Source: DATCMH01 sp036563505 (lineage in GTDB: Bacteria > Pseudomonadota > Alphaproteobacteria > Rhizobiales > Beijerinckiaceae). From it: a stretch of DNA of 64,000 nt. Both the position numbers and the translations under genes were made by a program. The stretch is taken from NCBI GenBank assembly GCA_036563505.1, contig DATCMH010000009.1:1-64000 (forward strand), given 5' to 3'. The notes under the pieces are model-generated. The model was not told the DNA's origin. It did not search any database and worked only from the letters and a program-made list of their open reading frames with translations. Below, in pieces: positions 59,858 to 64,000 of this stretch; positions within the stretch are counted from its first letter, which is position 1, and each line of letters begins with the position of its first letter.

Positions 59858-61537
59858 ATGGCGAATCGGCAGGACCAGAACGAGCTCGTCTTCGTTCCGC
59901 TCGGGGGCTTGGGCGAGATCGGGATGAACGCGGCCCTCTATGGCTTCGGGCCTGAGCACCGCCGGCAATGGATCCTCGTCGATTGCGGCATGGGCTTCGG
60001 CGGCGAGGAGCACCTGCCGGGGATCGACCTGATTTACCCGGACCTGCGCTTCGTCGAGGAGGAGCGCAAGAACCTGCTGGGCATCCTCATCACGCACGCC
60101 CATGAGGATCATATCGGCGCTCTGGCCGAGATGTGGCCGCGCCTGCAGGTGCCGGTCTACGCCACCCGGTTCGCCAAGGGCCTGATCGAGACGAAGCGCT
60201 CCGGGCAGCCGGGCGCCCCCAAGATCGAAATCACCGAGGTGACGCCGGGGAAGCGCTTCCAGCTCGGTCCTTTCGACATCGACTACGTGCCCGTCGCCCA
60301 CTCGATCCCGGAATCGAACGCGCTGGCCCTGCGCACCGCGCACGGCCTCGTCGTCCACACGGGTGATTGGAAGCTCGACGACACGCCGGTGCTCGGCGCG
60401 CGAACCGAGGAGAGCGTTTTCCGGGCGCTCGGCGATGAGGGGATTCTGGCCCTCATCTGCGATTCAACGAACGTGGTGCGCGAGGGCCGCAGCCCGAGCG
60501 AGGCGGACGTCGCCAGGCGCCTCACCGAGATCATCGCCGCTTCGCCCAACCGCGTGGCCATCACCACTTTCGCCTCGAACGTCGCCCGCATCCGCGCCGT
60601 CGCGGAAGCGGCCAAAGCGTGCGGCCGCGAGGTCGTCGTCGTCGGTCGCGCGATGGACCGGGTCATCGCCGTGGCCGCCGAATGCGGTTTCCTCGACGGG
60701 CTGCCGGAATTCCGCAGCGCGGACGTGTACGGCTACCTGCCGCGGGACAAGGTCGTGGCGCTCCTCACCGGTTCGCAGGGCGAGCCGCGCGCCGCGCTGG
60801 CCCGGATCGCCAGCGACGAGCACCCGGACATGGCGCTGTCTCCCGGCGACCGCGTCATCTTCTCGTCGCGCGCGATTCCCGGGAACGAGCGGGAGATCGG
60901 CTCGATCATCAACAACCTGATCAGCCGCGGCATCGAGGTCATCACGGACCGGACCGAGCTCGTCCACGTCTCGGGCCACCCGCGGCGCGACGAGCTCGCG
61001 GCCATGTATGCCTGGACGCGCCCGCAGATCGCCGTGCCCGCCCACGGCGAGCCCCTGCACTTGGCCGAGCACGAGACCTTCGCGCGCGCACAAGGGGTGC
61101 CGGCGGTCGTGAAGATCCGCAACGGCCAGATGCTCCGGCTCGCACCGGGCAAGCCCGAGGTGGTCGACGACGTGCCGGCGGGCCGGCTCTACCGCGACGG
61201 CGACATCGTCATCAGCGTGATGGACCGGGCGCTGCCGGAGCGGCGCAAGCTCGCCTTCGCGGGCGTGGTGTCGGTCGCCGTCGCGATGGACGAAGACGGC
61301 GAGGTGGCGGGCGATCCCGTCATCGAGCTCATGGGCATCCCGGCGAAGACCCGCAAAGGCGCGTCCATCCCCGACCTCGTCGCGGAGGCCGTGGAGCGCA
61401 CCCTCGACGGGCTCTCGCGGGCCAAGCGCCGCGATACCGAGACGGTCGAGAACGCCGTCGACCGCGCGGTTCGCGCCGCGGTCGGCGAAGTCTGGGGCAA
61501 GAAGCCCGCCTGTCACGTGCTAGTGCTCGAAGTCTGA
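59858..61537 (+). CDS. rnj: Ribonuclease J
   Basis: A 559-residue metallo-beta-lactamase/beta-CASP nuclease with endonuclease and 5'-3' exonuclease activity in related bacteria. The zinc motif ITHAHEDHIGALAE, the later VHTGDWKLD, SQGEPRAALARIA and VSGHPRRDEL match the family. It starts nine bases after birA. Confidence 0.95.
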   Translation: MANRQDQNELVFVPLGGLGEIGMNAALYGFGPEHRRQWILVDCGMGFGGEEHLPGIDLIYPDLRFVEEERKNLLGILITHAHEDHIGALAEMWPRLQVPVYATRFAKGLIETKRSGQPGAPKIEITEVTPGKRFQLGPFDIDYVPVAHSIPESNALALRTAHGLVVHTGDWKLDDTPVLGARTEESVFRALGDEGILALICDSTNVVREGRSPSEADVARRLTEIIAASPNRVAITTFASNVARIRAVAEAAKACGREVVVVGRAMDRVIAVAAECGFLDGLPEFRSADVYGYLPRDKVVALLTGSQGEPRAALARIASDEHPDMALSPGDRVIFSSRAIPGNEREIGSIINNLISRGIEVITDRTELVHVSGHPRRDELAAMYAWTRPQIAVPAHGEPLHLAEHETFARAQGVPAVVKIRNGQMLRLAPGKPEVVDDVPAGRLYRDGDIVISVMDRALPERRKLAFAGVVSVAVAMDEDGEVAGDPVIELMGIPAKTRKGASIPDLVAEAVERTLDGLSRAKRRDTETVENAVDRAVRAAVGEVWGKKPACHVLVLEV

Positions 61538-61552
61538 GGAAGGGGAGGGGTG

Positions 61553-61957
61553 ATGATCGGCCGGCTGAACCACGTGGCCATCGCTGTGAAGGATTTGGGT
61601 CGAGCGACCGCGCTCTACCGCGACACCCTCGGCGCCGAGGTGTCGGCCCCCCAGCCGGAGCCGGCCCACGGCGTGACAGTCGTGTTCATCACCCTGCCCA
61701 ACACGAAGATCGAACTGCTGGAGCCCTTGGGCGAGAACTCGCCGATCGCGGCCTTCCTCGCCAAGAACCCGGACGGCGGCATGCACCACGTCTGCTACGA
61801 GGTCGACGATATTGGCGCGGCGCGCGATCAGCTCGTGGCCAAGGGCGCACGGATTCTCGGAACGGGCGAACCGAAGATCGGGGCGCACGGCAAGCCGGTG
61901 CTGTTCCTGCACCCGAAGGACTTCAACGGCACCCTCGTCGAACTCGAGCAGGCCTGA
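61553..61957 (+). CDS. mce: Methylmalonyl-CoA epimerase
   Basis: A 134-residue VOC-fold enzyme that interconverts the two methylmalonyl-CoA epimers, linking propionyl-CoA carboxylase (pccB here) to methylmalonyl-CoA mutase. Metal ligands are visible in LNHVAIAVKDL, GMHHVCYEVDD and the C-terminal TLVELEQ. A GGGAGG lies just before the ATG at 61553. Confidence 0.94.
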   Translation: MIGRLNHVAIAVKDLGRATALYRDTLGAEVSAPQPEPAHGVTVVFITLPNTKIELLEPLGENSPIAAFLAKNPDGGMHHVCYEVDDIGAARDQLVAKGARILGTGEPKIGAHGKPVLFLHPKDFNGTLVELEQA

Positions 61958-61961
61958 CCCG

Positions 61962-62297
61962 ATGATGGCGCTCGTTCAGCAACTGGCCGCCTCTCGCGGC
62001 ACCACCGTCGCCGTCGTCTCCGCGCTGGCGACCGTGGCGATCGCCTTCGCCATCGGCGTCTTCGGGCTGAGCATCGTCGGCGCGATGGGGCTCTACTTCA
62101 TCGTGTGGTGGATCGGCCTCTTCGCCATCCTACCTTTGGGCGTTCGGAGCCAGTGGGAAGCGGGAGAGGTCGCGGCGGGAACGGAGCCGGGCGCGCCGAC
62201 GGCGCCTGACCTCAACGAGAAGGCGATCTGGACGACCGTGCTCGCCGACGTCGTCTATCTCGGCACGCTGGCGGTCCTGCCCCTCTCGGGGCTCTGA
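61962..62297 (+). CDS. DUF1467 family membrane protein
   Basis: A 111-residue membrane protein. Two helices (residues about 20-60) end in the family motif YFIVWWIGLFAILPLGVRSQ. A soluble segment and a third, C-terminal helix (residues about 90-110) follow. Function unknown. Four bases after mce; ATGs at 61962 and 61965. Confidence 0.88.
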   Translation: MMALVQQLAASRGTTVAVVSALATVAIAFAIGVFGLSIVGAMGLYFIVWWIGLFAILPLGVRSQWEAGEVAAGTEPGAPTAPDLNEKAIWTTVLADVVYLGTLAVLPLSGL

Positions 62298-62472
62298 AAA
62301 GAAAAAAGCAAGGCCCTTGCCTTGCTTGCATGACCGTTTCGGTCTGTTTCGACCTCGGCTCTTGTCGGCCGGCGCCCTTGCGTTCGGGCGCGTGATGAAG
62401 GTCGTTTTTCCTCCCAAGACTCGGACCGCCGATCCCTTCGCGGGTGGTTGACCCGCCCTGCGATGCTCGGTT
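62298..62472 (-). ncRNA. Candidate small RNA between the DUF1467 gene and proS
   Basis: A minus-strand unit of about 175 nt. It has its own promoter (62479-62507), three internal hairpins (62440-62456, 62372-62391, 62332-62344), and an intrinsic terminator: stem GCAAGGC / GCCTTGC (62308-62325) followed on the minus strand by T6CT4. No matching gene is on that strand; ORFs through it have odd composition and run past the terminator. A 6S-like RNA is one possibility, but no named family was recognised. Unconfirmed. Confidence 0.5.
62300..62325 (-). terminator. Intrinsic terminator of the candidate small RNA
   Basis: A 7-bp stem GCAAGGC / GCCTTGC with a 4-nt loop. The T-run is on the minus strand (plus-strand A-run at 62302-62307), so it ends minus-strand transcription. 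No T-run lies on the plus strand. Confidence 0.75.
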
Positions 62473-62478
62473 CGCATG

Positions 62479-62507
62479 GCTATAAAGAGCCTGCGAACCG
62501 TTGTCAC
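62479..62507 (-). promoter_or_regulatory. Sigma-70-type promoter of the candidate small RNA
   Basis: On the minus strand GTGACA (62502-62507) and TATAGC (62479-62484) are 17 bp apart. An inverted repeat GGTTCGCA / TGCGAACC (62469-62476 and 62492-62499) brackets the -10 and start site, resembling an operator. Confidence 0.5.
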
Positions 62508-62658
62508 TAGCTCTTAGACGGCTCTCAACGAAGGGTGATCGAGCGGCGCCCACCGTCAGGCGGCGGGTTGCTCAACCCTCGCCGTCTTGTCACCCCCGCA
62601 GCGATGTGGTGAGTGCGCCGCGACCCTTCGAGTCGATGCGCCAGTCCGAAAGCCTTCC

Positions 62659-63981
62659 ATGCGCTTGAGCCGCTACTTCCTGCCGATCCTGCGCGAGACG
62701 CCCAAAGAGGCCGAAATCGTCTCCCATCGCCTGATGCTGCGGGCCGGGCTCATCCGCCAGCAGGCGGCGGGCATCTACTCCTGGCTGCCGCTCGGCCTTC
62801 GCGTCCTCAACCGCATCAGCGCGGTCGTGCGCGAGGAGCAGAACCGCTCCGGTGCCGTCGAACTCCTGATGCCGACGATCCAGTCCGCGGAACTCTGGCG
62901 GGAATCGGGGCGCTACGACGCCTACGGCAAAGAGATGTTGCGCATCCAGGACCGGCACGAGCGCGAGATGCTGTTCGGGCCGACCAACGAGGAAATGATC
63001 ACCGAGATCTTCCGCTCGGCCATCCGCTCCTACAAGGACCTGCCGCTCAACCTCTACCACATCCAGTGGAAGTTCCGGGACGAGGTGCGCCCCCGCTTCG
63101 GCGTGATGCGCTCGCGCGAGTTCCTGATGAAGGATGCCTACTCCTTCGATCTGGATCAGGCCGGCGCGCGGCACTCCTACAACAAGATGTTCGTCGCCTA
63201 CCTGCGCACGTTCGCCCGCTTGGGGCTGAAGGCCGTGCCGATGCGCGCCGATACCGGGCCGATCGGCGGCGATCTCTCCCACGAGTTCATCATCCTCGCC
63301 TCGACCGGCGAGAGCGAGGTGTTCTGTCACCGGGACTACCTGTCCTTCGACGTTCCCGGCGCCGAGACCGACTTCGACGACATCCCCGGCCTGCAGGCGA
63401 CGGTGGACCGCTGGACCTCGCTCTACGCGGCAACGTCGGAGATGCACGACGCCGACGCGTTCGCGGCCGTGCCCGAAGCCGACAAGGTCTCGGCCCGTGG
63501 CATCGAGGTCGGACACATCTTCTACTTCGGAACGAAGTACTCCGCGCCCATGGGCGCCAAGGTGATGGGGCCGGACGGGCAGGAGCGGGACGTCCATATG
63601 GGGTCCTACGGCATCGGCCCGAGCCGTCTCGCCGCAGCGATCATCGAGGCGAGCCACGACGAGGCGGGCATTATCTGGCCCGACGCGATCGCGCCCTTCG
63701 ACGTGGCCCTCCTCAACCTGAAGGCAGGCGATTCAGCGACGGACGGCGCCTGCGTTGGTCTCCAGCGCGACCTCGAGGCAGCGGGCTTGTCGGTGCTCCA
63801 CGACGACCGCGATGAGCGGCCCGGGGCCAAGTTCGCCACCGCGGACCTGATCGGCTTGCCGTGGCAGGTGATCGTCGGGCCGAAGAGCTTGGCCGAGGGC
63901 AAGGTCGAGCTGAAGCGACGCGCGACAGGCGAGCGGGAGCTTCTGGCTCTCGGCGATGTCGTCCCGCGGCTCAAGGTTTGA
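62659..63981 (+). CDS. proS: Prolyl-tRNA synthetase
   Basis: A 440-residue class II synthetase of the short alphaproteobacterial kind, lacking the roughly 180-residue editing insertion of E. coli ProS. It begins MRLSRYFLPILRETPKEAEI, and has motif 2 (FRDEVRPRFGVMRSREFLMK) and motif 3 (MGSYGIGPSRLAAAI). The anticodon-binding domain is C-terminal. The ATG at 62659 is preferred; an upstream one at 62587 adds 24 unrelated residues. The end of the window follows 19 bp later. Confidence 0.95.
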   Translation: MRLSRYFLPILRETPKEAEIVSHRLMLRAGLIRQQAAGIYSWLPLGLRVLNRISAVVREEQNRSGAVELLMPTIQSAELWRESGRYDAYGKEMLRIQDRHEREMLFGPTNEEMITEIFRSAIRSYKDLPLNLYHIQWKFRDEVRPRFGVMRSREFLMKDAYSFDLDQAGARHSYNKMFVAYLRTFARLGLKAVPMRADTGPIGGDLSHEFIILASTGESEVFCHRDYLSFDVPGAETDFDDIPGLQATVDRWTSLYAATSEMHDADAFAAVPEADKVSARGIEVGHIFYFGTKYSAPMGAKVMGPDGQERDVHMGSYGIGPSRLAAAIIEASHDEAGIIWPDAIAPFDVALLNLKAGDSATDGACVGLQRDLEAAGLSVLHDDRDERPGAKFATADLIGLPWQVIVGPKSLAEGKVELKRRATGERELLALGDVVPRLKV

Positions 63982-64000
63982 ACTCCACAGAGCGATGACG

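Larger units (their letters stand above)
62298..62658. other. Gap between the DUF1467 gene and proS
   Basis: 361 bp without a convincing protein gene. The left half holds the candidate small RNA unit listed separately. The right half (62508-62658) probably carries the proS promoter; no clear match was found. Confidence 0.6.

Noticed and set aside
62130..62507. Minus-strand ORFs crossing the candidate small RNA
   Set aside because: They read straight through the terminator into the antisense of the DUF1467 gene, with unnatural composition.

Overview
This is a GC-rich chromosomal window from an alphaproteobacterium, most likely Hyphomicrobiales and perhaps Methylobacteriaceae. The clues are a NepR-EcfG general-stress pair, an Omp25-type barrel, ATP12 and NDUFAF7-type (MidA) factors shared with mitochondria, a full nuoA-N operon followed by birA, RNase J, methylmalonyl-CoA epimerase and proS, and GTTC-N7-GTTC SOS boxes. 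No rRNA, tRNA, CRISPR array, integrase or classical insertion sequence was seen.

Layout. 0-7.9 kb: outer-membrane protein, SDR reductase, pgeF-midA-lgt operon, ubiK, YbjN protein, proC, TetR regulator, CsaA-like protein. 7.9-11.6 kb: overlapping MarR / response regulator / histidine kinase operon, divergent from ilvE. 11.6-17.6 kb: a stress-flavoured stretch with a DUF3072 gene (EcfG-type promoter plus SOS box), a Y-family polymerase with an SOS box, a CBS-BON fusion, a DUF202 remnant, a Tim44-like protein and a Pro/Gly-rich peptide with an EcfG-type promoter. 17.6-21.5 kb: PEP-mutase-like enzyme, frameshifted Ada-like regulator, metallophosphoesterase, a palindromic repeat, a nucleotidyltransferase-like protein. 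21.5-31.8 kb: a sugar/nucleoside catabolic operon with two ABC importers, ribokinase-like and FGGY kinases and a nucleoside hydrolase, divergent from a DapA-family gene. 31.9-35.1 kb: deoxynucleoside kinase, Crp/Fnr regulator, a candidate 34-aa peptide gene with an EcfG-type promoter, then ecfG and nepR behind their own EcfG-type promoter. 35.1-42.4 kb: rarA, crcB, an rluC-like gene, a PsiF-like protein, HAD phosphatase, atpF2-type chaperone, pccB, an esterase. 42.7-59.0 kb: nuoA-N. 59.0-64.0 kb: birA, rnj, mce, a DUF1467 gene, proS, with a candidate antisense-strand small RNA between the last two.

The most unusual structure is inside the nuo operon. Between nuoC and nuoD sits a four-helix-bundle gene of the 23S-rRNA intervening-sequence protein family, bracketed by about 30-bp imperfect inverted repeats made of GGCGAGT-like heptads. 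This is the layout of an rRNA intervening sequence placed in an mRNA. Two other non-nuo genes interrupt the same operon: a Uma2-family nuclease gene between nuoD and nuoE, and a short coiled-coil gene between nuoF and nuoG.

A second theme is the general stress response. Four exact GGAAC-N16/17-CGTT promoters lie in front of nepR, the 34-aa ORF, the DUF3072 gene and the Pro/Gly-rich peptide gene, so this window holds both the sigma factor and likely members of its regulon. Promoter, operator and RNA calls are by eye and untested.
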